Part shown: positions 42,179 to 50,294 of the stretch, piece by piece | Position numbering within the stretch: the first letter of the stretch is position 1 | Layout: each line of letters starts with the position of its first letter | NCBI GenBank assembly: GCA_038213375.1 | Contig: JBBQTB010000032.1 | Location: 1-64,000, forward strand | Length of the DNA stretch: 64,000 nt | Reading direction: 5' to 3' | From: JAAUTT01 sp038213375 | GTDB taxonomy: Bacteria > Bacteroidota > Bacteroidia > Bacteroidales > JAAUTT01 | The notes under the pieces: generated by a model | The model's input: only the letters and a program-made list of their open reading frames with translations | What the model was told of the DNA's origin: nothing | Database searches by the model: none | Position numbers and translations under genes: made by a program

Positions 42179-42808
42179 TCATTTTCCATGAAGCGTTGTT
42201 TCGAATGGAGTTCTGTTCACTATGGATCGTCCAAGAGTAATTTCGTCAGTATACTCTAGCTCGTCACCAAATGAAACCCCTCTTGCCAGGGTAGTTATAG
42301 TAATGTTGTGTTTTTTAAGTTTTTTAAAAATGTAGAAGTTGGTTGTATCTCCTTCGAGTGTTGTGCTGAGAGCCAAAATTACCTCCTTCACAATTCCCTG
42401 AGAAACTTTTTCCTCTAATGCGGATATGGTTAAATCGGATGGGCCAACACCTTCCATTGGCGAGATAATGCCCCCCAATACATGGTAGACTCCATGAAAC
42501 TGGAGTGTATTCTCAATGGACATCACATCGCGAATTGTTTCCACAACACACACCAGTGAGCGGTCGCGCGATGAATTTGAGCATATAAAGCATACATCAT
42601 CATCAGACAAATTGTAGCATACATGGCATTGTTTTATCTCTTTCTTTAGTCGAATAAGGGCATTCCCAAACTGATTAACCGATTCGATGTCAAGCTTTAA
42701 TAGATGAAGCACCAAACGCAAAGCGGTTTTGTTGCCAACACCGGGAAGTTTGGCAAATTCGGCCACAGCATTTTCTAAAAGTTTCGATGGGTAACTGATA
42801 TTGTTCAT
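42179..42808 (-). CDS. recR: Recombination mediator RecR
   Basis: RecR loads RecA at gaps together with RecO/F. The 209-residue version starting at the ATG of 42808 has an HhH motif (FAKLPGVGNKTALRL), a four-Cys zinc finger (CHVCYNLSDDDVCFIC) and a TOPRIM domain (VVETIRDVMSIE, GGIISPMEGVGP). The open frame extends 38 codons upstream, but family members start near MNNISYPSKLLENAVAEF, so I use 42808. A 92-base gap separates it from yicC downstream. Confidence 0.94.
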   Translation of the reverse strand: MNNISYPSKLLENAVAEFAKLPGVGNKTALRLVLHLLKLDIESVNQFGNALIRLKKEIKQCHVCYNLSDDDVCFICSNSSRDRSLVCVVETIRDVMSIENTLQFHGVYHVLGGIISPMEGVGPSDLTISALEEKVSQGIVKEVILALSTTLEGDTTNFYIFKKLKKHNITITTLARGVSFGDELEYTDEITLGRSIVNRTPFETTLHGK

Positions 42809-43006
42809 AGTGCCTGCAAAGGTAATAAATCGTTCGAGATTGCTTAGAAGTACACTTTCACAAGTATTAAAACTATATAGATAAATATTTTCAAAATTTT
42901 TAACGTAGTTTTCTTTAGACACTAAATAAGCATAAGTCAGCCAAAAACAGATGTACTTTCTGAGTATTTTTCACTAACCTTGTGATCAAACACAAAATCG
43001 GTAAAC

Positions 43007-44449
43007 ATGTCTTCATTTTTAATTTTAGGTATTTTTATTGCTTACACGATTGTGTTATTTGGCGTAACATATATTACATCACGTAAAGCCAATAACGAAA
43101 CCTTTTTTGTAGGAAACCGAGTATCTCCATGGTATGTAGTTGCTTATGGAATGATTGGAGCTTCTTTATCGGGCGTTACTTTTATGTCGGTGCCCGGATG
43201 GGTTAAGGATACCCAGTTTAGTTATATGGTGCTGGTAGCAGGTTATTTGGTAGGTTATACGGTAATTGCTACTATTCTTTTGCCCTTGTATTATAAAATG
43301 AATCTTACATCCATCTATACCTATCTCGAAAAACGGTTTGGTTTTTGGACTTACAAAACAGGAGCTGGTTTTTTTCTGTTGTCCAGAACACTGGGCGCTT
43401 CGTTACGGGTGTTTTTAGTGGTTAATGTATTTCAAATTTTTGTGTTCGATGCGTTGGGTGTTCCATTTTGGTTGACGGTGTTGATATTTATCACGCTCAT
43501 TGTTTTATATACTTTTAAAGGAGGAATAAAAACCATTGTATGGACTGACACATTGCAAACAACGTTTATGCTTTTGGGAGTGGCATTGACCATACTTTTT
43601 ATTTGCAGGGATTTACATATTGGCCTTGGAGACATGATTTCCCGTATTTGGCACAGTAACAGTTCGAAAATGATGGTAACAGATTGGCATGTAAAAAATT
43701 ATTATCTGAAATATTTCTTTGGAGGAGCTTTTATTGCGATTGCCATGACAGGACTTGACCAGGAAATGATGCAGAAAAACCTCAGCTGCAAAAACTTGCG
43801 CGAAGCACAAATTAATATGTTCACCTTCAGTGGAAGCCTCGTTTTTGTGAACCTGATGTTTTTGTTTTTAGGTGCCGTGCTATTGTTTTATGCAAATATA
43901 CATTTAGTGAAAGTTGCAAATACCGATGAGTTATTCCCCACCATTGCATTACAACACCTGAGCCCGCTCGCGGGTATCATATTTCTTATCGGTCTTGTTT
44001 CTGCTGCTTACCCAAGTGCTGACGGGGCTTTAACATCTCTCACCACCTCTTTTTGTATCGATTTTCTTAATTTCAATAAACTGGAACGGATTACGGAAGA
44101 GCATAAACGAAAAATTCGCTATATTGTGCACACTTCCATTGCTTTCATTTTTTTCATTGCTATTATTATTTTTAGGGAAGTAAATGATAAGGCGGTGATT
44201 GATAAGATATTTACCATTGCAGGATATACTTATGGACCGCTTTTAGGTTTTTTTAGTTTTGGATTATTTACTTCGTGGAATATAAAGGACAAATTGGTGC
44301 CCGTTGTTGCAATTGTATCTCCAATTATGTGTTACATAATAAGCGCCTATTCGGCTCAATGGTTTAGTGGATACAAATTCGGCTTTGAGTTGTTGATTGT
44401 TAATGGAATATTAACGTTTATGGGCTTGTTTTTAATTCGACGAAAATAA
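43007..44449 (+). CDS. Sodium:solute symporter (SSS family)
   Basis: The 480-residue protein has about 13 membrane helices and the SSS pattern: an NNETFFVGNRVSPWYVVAYG first loop, GASLSGVTFMSVPGWV in helix 2, FKGGIKTIVWTDTLQT, TGLDQEMMQKNLS, and SAAYPSADGALTSLTTSFCID, which carries the Na2-site Ser/Thr residues. The closest relatives are usually annotated as sodium/sugar or sodium/sialic-acid type symporters; the substrate is not resolved here. It is divergent from recR. Confidence 0.92.
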   Translation: MSSFLILGIFIAYTIVLFGVTYITSRKANNETFFVGNRVSPWYVVAYGMIGASLSGVTFMSVPGWVKDTQFSYMVLVAGYLVGYTVIATILLPLYYKMNLTSIYTYLEKRFGFWTYKTGAGFFLLSRTLGASLRVFLVVNVFQIFVFDALGVPFWLTVLIFITLIVLYTFKGGIKTIVWTDTLQTTFMLLGVALTILFICRDLHIGLGDMISRIWHSNSSKMMVTDWHVKNYYLKYFFGGAFIAIAMTGLDQEMMQKNLSCKNLREAQINMFTFSGSLVFVNLMFLFLGAVLLFYANIHLVKVANTDELFPTIALQHLSPLAGIIFLIGLVSAAYPSADGALTSLTTSFCIDFLNFNKLERITEEHKRKIRYIVHTSIAFIFFIAIIIFREVNDKAVIDKIFTIAGYTYGPLLGFFSFGLFTSWNIKDKLVPVVAIVSPIMCYIISAYSAQWFSGYKFGFELLIVNGILTFMGLFLIRRK

Positions 44450-44452
44450 AAA

Positions 44453-44857
44453 CTATTCTGCCGAAATCATTACCTTTTGAGTATGAACTTTGCCTGAGTA
44501 ACTGATTTTGACTAGGTAGCAGGTATTTTGTACCTGTATTGTAATTTGGTTAAGATTGGAGTTTTCTAATTTTTTCCTGGTAAGTTCTTGTCCAAGAAGA
44601 TTGTATACTATTACTTCGCCATTAATTAATTCGATAGGTTTATCGTACTTTATGTTAAGTATACCCCGACTGATATACAAGGTAAATTTATTTTCATCAT
44701 CATTATTAATTCCTGATTCATAGTTATTTTCATATAGCGATGAAAAAGAACTTGACAAAACTTCTTTAGGTAGATTTGTGGTATTTACTGCAAACAAAGA
44801 AAAGCAAGCAAAAAAACTGCCAGCCAGAGTAAGAATTATGCGAGATTTATTTATCAT
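44453..44857 (-). CDS. Very short T9SS-sorted secreted protein
   Basis: The 134-residue protein has a signal peptide (about 1-23) and then, after about 30 polar residues, a type A T9SS C-terminal sorting domain from about residue 57 to the end (GEVIVYNLLGQELTRKKLEN and the final KVMISAE). Sorting domains normally ride on much larger cargo; here almost no cargo remains. It could be a truncated gene or a genuine small surface protein. Convergent with the symporter, 3 bases apart. Confidence 0.75.
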   Translation of the reverse strand: MINKSRIILTLAGSFFACFSLFAVNTTNLPKEVLSSSFSSLYENNYESGINNDDENKFTLYISRGILNIKYDKPIELINGEVIVYNLLGQELTRKKLENSNLNQITIQVQNTCYLVKISYSGKVHTQKVMISAE

Positions 44858-45005
44858 CCTAACCCAATAAACATTTTTGCAAATTTACAGTGAATAATCT
44901 TAATAATAAATGTTTTTTTGTTTTTTTAACATATTAAATACAATAAAATAGTATTTCAGTATAATACAACATTAATTTGATAAAAACGTTTTTATAAAAT
45001 ATTCA

Positions 45006-45626
45006 GTGAGCATGTACAGCAAAAAATTTGTTTGGCAGTTCATTTTTTTACTGTTTTATTCTTTAGTAACTGCACAATCAAGACCTTCGAAAAATGAAAA
45101 ATTAAAAACGGTCACATTAAGCGGTTTTGTCCGCGATGCCAAAACTGGCGAAACATTAACAGGAGCTATTATTTATTCAAAAGAAAAACCGGACATAGGT
45201 ATTTCATCCAATTCATACGGATATTTTTCCCTTTTAGTACCCTTAGGTATTTATACTATAGTAGTCCAATATCTTGGGTATAAAACCAAAAATCTCACAT
45301 TGGATTTAAAAGATAACGATGCATTTACCATTTACATGGAAGAGGAAACAATTGCCTAAAAGGAAGTTATTGTTACAGGTGAAAAAAATAACAATAATGT
45401 GGTTTCAACTGAGGTGATGACAAAAATGAACGTGAAAGAAATTCAAAATATTCCCGTTATTTTTGGTGAGAAAGATATCTTAAAAACCATGCAGTTATTG
45501 CCCGGAATAGTGCCTGCCGGAGAAGGAAATGCTGGTTTTTATGTGCGTGGAGGAGGCCTAGATCAGAACCTTATCCGGCTCGAAGAGGCGGTGCTGCTGT
45601 TTCATATAAAACGATCATTATATTGA
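45006..45626 (+). pseudogene. SusC-like TonB-dependent receptor, 5' fragment with internal stop
   Basis: The first frame (45006-45359) has a signal peptide and a carboxypeptidase-like regulatory domain (VTLSGFVRDAKTGETLTGAI), ending at a TAA. The same frame then continues with KEVIVTGEKNNNNVVSTEV and a plug domain (LKTMQLLPGIVPAGEGNAGF, YVRGGGLDQNLIRLEEAV) to 45626. So a single stop interrupts the gene near residue 118, and the reading then breaks off within the plug, with about 550 barrel residues missing. The end LLFHIKRSLY is unlike the family. The remaining sequence is replaced by repeat-rich DNA. Nonfunctional. Confidence 0.8.
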
Positions 45627-45639
45627 TATTTAATGATAT

Positions 45640-45790
45640 ATTAATTTAAACACAAAGTACCAGGAAGGGTTTCACGAAGGGTTGCACTAAGGAACTCAAA
45701 ATGAAAATCTTTTGATTATTAGCTCTTTGTGAATCTTTGTGAAATACTTTGTGTTACTTTGTGGTAATTTTATTTTTTTATATTACTGTA
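45640..45790. repeat. Cluster of CTTTGTG-type short repeats
   Basis: ACACAAAGTACC near 45650 faces four direct CTTTGTG words between 45723 and 45766 on the same strand, so the block can fold on itself. Such 'CTTTGTG' blocks are scattered in Bacteroidota genomes. It fills the deletion end of the TonB-receptor fragment. Confidence 0.5.
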
Positions 45791-45913
45791 TATCAGCGTA
45801 AAATATTGCTAAATAGTTACGATTTGAGAATATAAGAACATGGAGGTTTCATGATAATTTGTAAAATTCAATTATTCACCGATGCTTAAAGATGAATTCA
45901 ACCATGGTGTAGC

Positions 45914-46043
45914 AATGTCGTTGACTTAAGGTTTTGACCTCTCAACCTCCTTAAAAAAGGAGAGCTAACTTGAACATTGCCAGGCACAAGTTATTGCCCC
46001 TTTTTAAGGGGTTGGGGTTAATTTTGATTAAGTCAACGACATT
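45914..46043. mobile_element. MITE-like element with perfect 16-bp inverted ends
   Basis: AATGTCGTTGACTTAA (45914-45929) and its exact reverse complement (46028-46043) bound 130 noncoding bases. The interior has two smaller hairpins (CTCCTTAAAAAAGGAG and CCCCTTTTTAAGGGG). A similar single end occurs at 8237-8252. Likely a nonautonomous transposon derivative; no matching transposase is in the window. Confidence 0.7.
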
Positions 46044-46109
46044 ACATTGTGTAGTCTGAATTTTTTTTTCTATCATTGCTCAAATGGTTTTTAACTTACA
46101 TACACTATA

Positions 46110-47948
46110 ATGCCAGACGAATCAGAAAAGGGTATAAAAATAAATGAACGGTTATGGAAAAGAATAGCTCTGGTGGCAGGTGTTTTTTCATTTATTATTT
46201 GCATTCTTTTAATTGCTAATTATATACAAATTAAAAAGGCCGATCCGGTGAATATGAATGTGATTAATTCGTTGGTGGATCGGTTGAACCAATCACCAAC
46301 GGACAACCAACTTCGTGATGAAATCCGAACCCTCGATTTGCTATCGCGAAAAGCCTATTTCACCAATCAATGGCAAATTCGAACGGGAGGTTATCTGATG
46401 CTTTTTGGCATTGCAATTATGGTAATTGCCTTGCAGGTGATAACCATGACAAAGAAAAAGGTAGTTTTTTTTCCTGCCCAATCGTTGGAAGATACTAATT
46501 TGTCGCAAAAAAATGCACAAAAATGGGTGGTCTTTATTGGAATAACACTACTTACTCTGGCACTGGTATTTGCATTTCTTTCTCAAAACGAATTGAAAAA
46601 AAAATTTTCTGATGCTGCCGTAGTTGCAAATAATCCGAATGAATCTCCGAAAACCGAATTGCCAACCAAGGGAATACAAGAAAATACCGGTAATACTTCA
46701 ATCGCAGATTCTTCAATTCAAGGTAATTCCAAAGAAGCCAATAACCAACAGGAAAGTAAAACAACTACGGTTGATAGTTCGAAAAAATCAATGGATATTG
46801 ACAGTAAGGATAATTTCCCGACTTTCCGCGGACAAGGTGGTTATGGGATTGCGCGTCAAAAAAATATACCTGTGAAATGGAATGGCAAAACCGGCGAAAA
46901 TATTCTTTGGAAGATAGCTCTTCCACTCGGAGGTTTTAATTCACCTATAATTTGGGGAAGCAAGTTATTTCTAACAGGCGCCAGCGCCACAAAACGCGAG
47001 GTGTATTGTGTTGATCGGAATTCAGGTAAAATAATGTGGACAACGCAGGTTGAGAAAATATTAGCATCATCAATACAAGCTCCTAAAGTTTCCAACGAAA
47101 CAGGGTTTTCTGCTCCAACCGCGGCAACCGACGGTAAAGCTGTATATGCTGTTTTTGCCAATGGCGATATTGTGGCTATTGATATGAATGGTAAAAAGAT
47201 ATGGGACCAAAACCTTGGCGACCCGCAAAATCATTATGGTCACTCTTCATCTTTAATGATTTATAAGGATTTGGTCATAATCCAATACGATCAACGGAAC
47301 GCTCCAAAGCTAATGGCGCTGTCCGCTTCAACCGGAAAAACTGTTTGGAGCACATCCCGGAAGGTAAAAATATCGTGGGCTTCACCTATCATAGTGAATA
47401 CAGGTAAGCGAACCGAAATAATAGTGGCAGCCGAGCCTTATGTTGCGTCCTACAATCCTGCAACAGGGGAGGAACTTTGGAAAATAGACTGCATCTCCGG
47501 TGAAGTAGGGCCGTCGGTGGCTTATGCGAATGGAATGGTATTTTCGGTGAACGATTATTCCAAACTGGCAGCAATAAAACTTGGCGATCAACCGAAAGTG
47601 CTTTGGGAAAGTAACGATTTTCTTTCGGATGTTCCTAGCCCGGTGGCAACGGATAAATACCTTATTCTGGTAACAAGTTTCGGAACGGTAGTTTGCTACG
47701 ACCCACAAACGGGGAATAAATATTGGGAAAAGGAATTTAACAACAGTATCTATTCCTCACCGGTGATTGCCGAAGGTAAAGTATATCTGCTCGACCGCAC
47801 CGGACTAATGCATATTTTTAAAGCAGATAAAGAATATTTATCTCTGGGAGAGCCTGCTTTAGGTGAAAAATCGGTGTGTACTCCTGCTTTTTCAAATGGC
47901 AGAATTTACCTTCGCGGTGATAAAAACTTGTATTGTATCGGAAAATGA
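46110..47948 (+). CDS. Membrane-anchored PQQ-type beta-propeller protein
   Basis: The 612-residue protein has three membrane helices (about 18-38, 93-113 and 138-157), a low-complexity Ser/Asn/Lys linker (about 165-240) and a C-terminal eight-bladed PQQ/BamB-type propeller (about 245-612; strands like VYCVDRNSGKIMWTTQ, LMALSASTGKTVWSTS, VASYNPATGEELWKI). With a cytoplasmic N-terminus, three helices put the propeller in the periplasm. The NFPTFRGQGGYG entry motif is typical of quinoprotein-like propellers with no proven PQQ. It overlaps the next gene by ATGA, so translation is coupled to a cytoplasmic NuoEF-like protein. Confidence 0.85.
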   Translation: MPDESEKGIKINERLWKRIALVAGVFSFIICILLIANYIQIKKADPVNMNVINSLVDRLNQSPTDNQLRDEIRTLDLLSRKAYFTNQWQIRTGGYLMLFGIAIMVIALQVITMTKKKVVFFPAQSLEDTNLSQKNAQKWVVFIGITLLTLALVFAFLSQNELKKKFSDAAVVANNPNESPKTELPTKGIQENTGNTSIADSSIQGNSKEANNQQESKTTTVDSSKKSMDIDSKDNFPTFRGQGGYGIARQKNIPVKWNGKTGENILWKIALPLGGFNSPIIWGSKLFLTGASATKREVYCVDRNSGKIMWTTQVEKILASSIQAPKVSNETGFSAPTAATDGKAVYAVFANGDIVAIDMNGKKIWDQNLGDPQNHYGHSSSLMIYKDLVIIQYDQRNAPKLMALSASTGKTVWSTSRKVKISWASPIIVNTGKRTEIIVAAEPYVASYNPATGEELWKIDCISGEVGPSVAYANGMVFSVNDYSKLAAIKLGDQPKVLWESNDFLSDVPSPVATDKYLILVTSFGTVVCYDPQTGNKYWEKEFNNSIYSSPVIAEGKVYLLDRTGLMHIFKADKEYLSLGEPALGEKSVCTPAFSNGRIYLRGDKNLYCIGK

Positions 47949-50293
47949 GCAACGAAATAACAAATATAGTCGATCATATTGTTCACGCGATCGGGAAGTC
48001 ATCCGATAAGGTGATTCCTATACTTCAGGCCATCCAGGAAGAATTTCAATACCTTCCTGAAGAGGCCCTCAAGCGAGTTTGTGAGACAACCGAAATTATT
48101 CCCTCCTCTATTCACGGTATATCCACCTTTTATTCTCAATTCCGCCTTAAACCCGTTGGTAAACATATTATTAAGGTTTGTGTAGGAACTGCATGTCATG
48201 TAAAAGGCGCCGTTCAGGTGTATGATGCCTTCCGTCGGACATTGAAACTGAAAAATGGTGAAGATACTGACGCTGAAGGTATTTTTACAATCGAAAAAGT
48301 ATCGTGTTTGGGTTGTTGCACCCTGGCCCCGGTAGTTCAGGTTGATGACATCACATACGGTAATGTTGGAACTGAAAAAACTCCAGAAATTCTTGATGAT
48401 TTTCTTTCTGCCAAAAAAAATACTTTATTGCCGGAATTAGGTGCCATTTCAAAACATAGGGTGTCACAAGGAGAAATTCGGATCGGGTTAGGCTCCTGTT
48501 GTGTAGCCAGTGGAAGTGCCGAAGTGAAGTATGAACTTGAAAAAGCTCTGAGTCGCAATAAAATCAATGTTTCTGTTAAGCAGGTTGGATGTGTGGGTAT
48601 ATGCAACCAGGTTCCCATACTGGAAATCCATAAACCAGGCGAGCTTCCAACTTTTTATACAAAAATAAAACCCGACGAAATAAACGATGTGATAAGACAA
48701 CACTTTAAACCTACAAATCCAATTGACCGGTTAAAGAGTAATGTATATAATTTCTTCGACAGAATTGCCACTGATAATCTACCAAAATCTGTTTCAAGAT
48801 ATGAATCGGACAGACCCGATACTCCTGTTTCGGAGTTTCTTAAAGGTCAGGTAAGTATTGCCACTGAAAACCGGGGAATATTGAAACCTACCGATATTAA
48901 CGAGTACAAACGTCAGGGCGGATTTAACGCTTTAACCAAGTGTTTGAAGGAAATGTCTCCTGCTGAAATTATTGACCTGATTAAAAAAAGTGGATTACGG
49001 GGCAGGGGAGGAGCCGGTTTTCCTTCGCACATCAAATGGCAGTTGGTACGAAATGTATCGTCCGATAAAAAATATGTGATTTGTAATGGAGATGAAGGCG
49101 ATCCGGGTGCTTTTATGGATCGGATGTTGCTCGAGTCGTACCCCTTCCGGATTATCGAAGGATTAATCATTGCTGCCTACGCAGTTGGAGCCGGAGAGGG
49201 CATTTTCTACATACGTGCCGAATATCCGTTGGCTGTTAAACGCATCAGCGAAGCTATTAAAATTTGCGAAAACGAAGGATTATTAGGAACTAACATTGGA
49301 AATACATCTTTTTCGTTTAGTTTACAGATATTTGCCGGGGCAGGCGCTTTTGTTTGCGGAGAAGAAACTGCTCTCATCCAGTCTATTGAAGGTAATAGGG
49401 GATATCCTGTGATGCGGCCACCTTATCCTGCCGAAAGTGGATTATGGGGTAAGCCAACGCTGATTAATAATGTGGAGACACTTTCATTGGTTTCGTGGAT
49501 TATTCGCAAAGGCGCCGATGCTTTTAATTCAATTGGTACCGAAAACAGCAAGGGAACCAAAGTATTTGCCCTTGCGGGAAAAGTGAAAAGGGGAGGACTT
49601 ATCGAAGTTCCCATGGGAATTTCCATTCGTAAGATTGTCGAAGAAATTGGCGGAGGCATTCCCGATGGTAAAAAATTCAAAGCCATCCAGATTGGAGGTC
49701 CTTCAGGAGGCTGTATCCCTGCTTCCATGGCCGATATACCTATAGATTACGCTTCGCTTACAAAGGCAGGAGCCATGATGGGTTCCGGTGGTTTAATTGT
49801 TCTCGACGAAACCGATTGTATGGTTGACATAGCCCGTTATTTTCTGTCATTCACTCAGAATCAGTCTTGTGGTAGATGCACATTTTGTCGTGTCGGTACT
49901 ACCCGAATGCTGGAAATTATGAATAAAATTTGCAGCGGAAAAGGAATATTGGAGGACATCGCAGCACTTGAAAAGTTGGCTATATCAACCAAAAAGGGCA
50001 GTATGTGCGGGCTAGGAAAGTCGGCGCCTAACCCTATACTGTCCACCTTAACCTATTTCAGAGACGAATACCTTGCTCACATCGATGGGCATTGTACTAC
50101 CGGAAAATGTAAGGACATGATAAAGTATGAAATTACGGCCGATTGCATTGGTTGTACGAAATGTGCTCAACGCTGTCCGTCCCAAGCCATTGAGGCGCGA
50201 CCGTTTGAGTTGCATTTTCTCGATCACGAGAAATGCATAAAATGCGATATATGTAAGCAAATTTGTCCTGTAAACGCTGTGATAACAATCTGA
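47945..50293 (+). CDS. NuoE-NuoF fusion with extra Fe-S domains
   Basis: The 782-residue protein fuses several electron-transfer modules. In order: a NuoE-like thioredoxin-fold [2Fe-2S] domain (about 1-160; Cys79, Cys84, Cys121, Cys125), a second thioredoxin-like [2Fe-2S] domain (about 175-255; CC at 185-186, Cys216, Cys220), a NuoF core (about 330-700) with the FMN/NADH motif GLRGRGGAGFP and the CGRCTFCRVGT 4Fe-4S site, and a C-terminal 2[4Fe-4S] ferredoxin (CIGCTKCAQRCPS and CIKCDICKQICPV). It resembles HndA/HndC or HydB-type NADH-oxidising subunits of bifurcating complexes. I start at the ATG of 47945, which overlaps the previous stop. The next gene begins one base after its stop. Confidence 0.92.
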   Translation: MSNEITNIVDHIVHAIGKSSDKVIPILQAIQEEFQYLPEEALKRVCETTEIIPSSIHGISTFYSQFRLKPVGKHIIKVCVGTACHVKGAVQVYDAFRRTLKLKNGEDTDAEGIFTIEKVSCLGCCTLAPVVQVDDITYGNVGTEKTPEILDDFLSAKKNTLLPELGAISKHRVSQGEIRIGLGSCCVASGSAEVKYELEKALSRNKINVSVKQVGCVGICNQVPILEIHKPGELPTFYTKIKPDEINDVIRQHFKPTNPIDRLKSNVYNFFDRIATDNLPKSVSRYESDRPDTPVSEFLKGQVSIATENRGILKPTDINEYKRQGGFNALTKCLKEMSPAEIIDLIKKSGLRGRGGAGFPSHIKWQLVRNVSSDKKYVICNGDEGDPGAFMDRMLLESYPFRIIEGLIIAAYAVGAGEGIFYIRAEYPLAVKRISEAIKICENEGLLGTNIGNTSFSFSLQIFAGAGAFVCGEETALIQSIEGNRGYPVMRPPYPAESGLWGKPTLINNVETLSLVSWIIRKGADAFNSIGTENSKGTKVFALAGKVKRGGLIEVPMGISIRKIVEEIGGGIPDGKKFKAIQIGGPSGGCIPASMADIPIDYASLTKAGAMMGSGGLIVLDETDCMVDIARYFLSFTQNQSCGRCTFCRVGTTRMLEIMNKICSGKGILEDIAALEKLAISTKKGSMCGLGKSAPNPILSTLTYFRDEYLAHIDGHCTTGKCKDMIKYEITADCIGCTKCAQRCPSQAIEARPFELHFLDHEKCIKCDICKQICPVNAVITI

Positions 50294-50294
50294 T

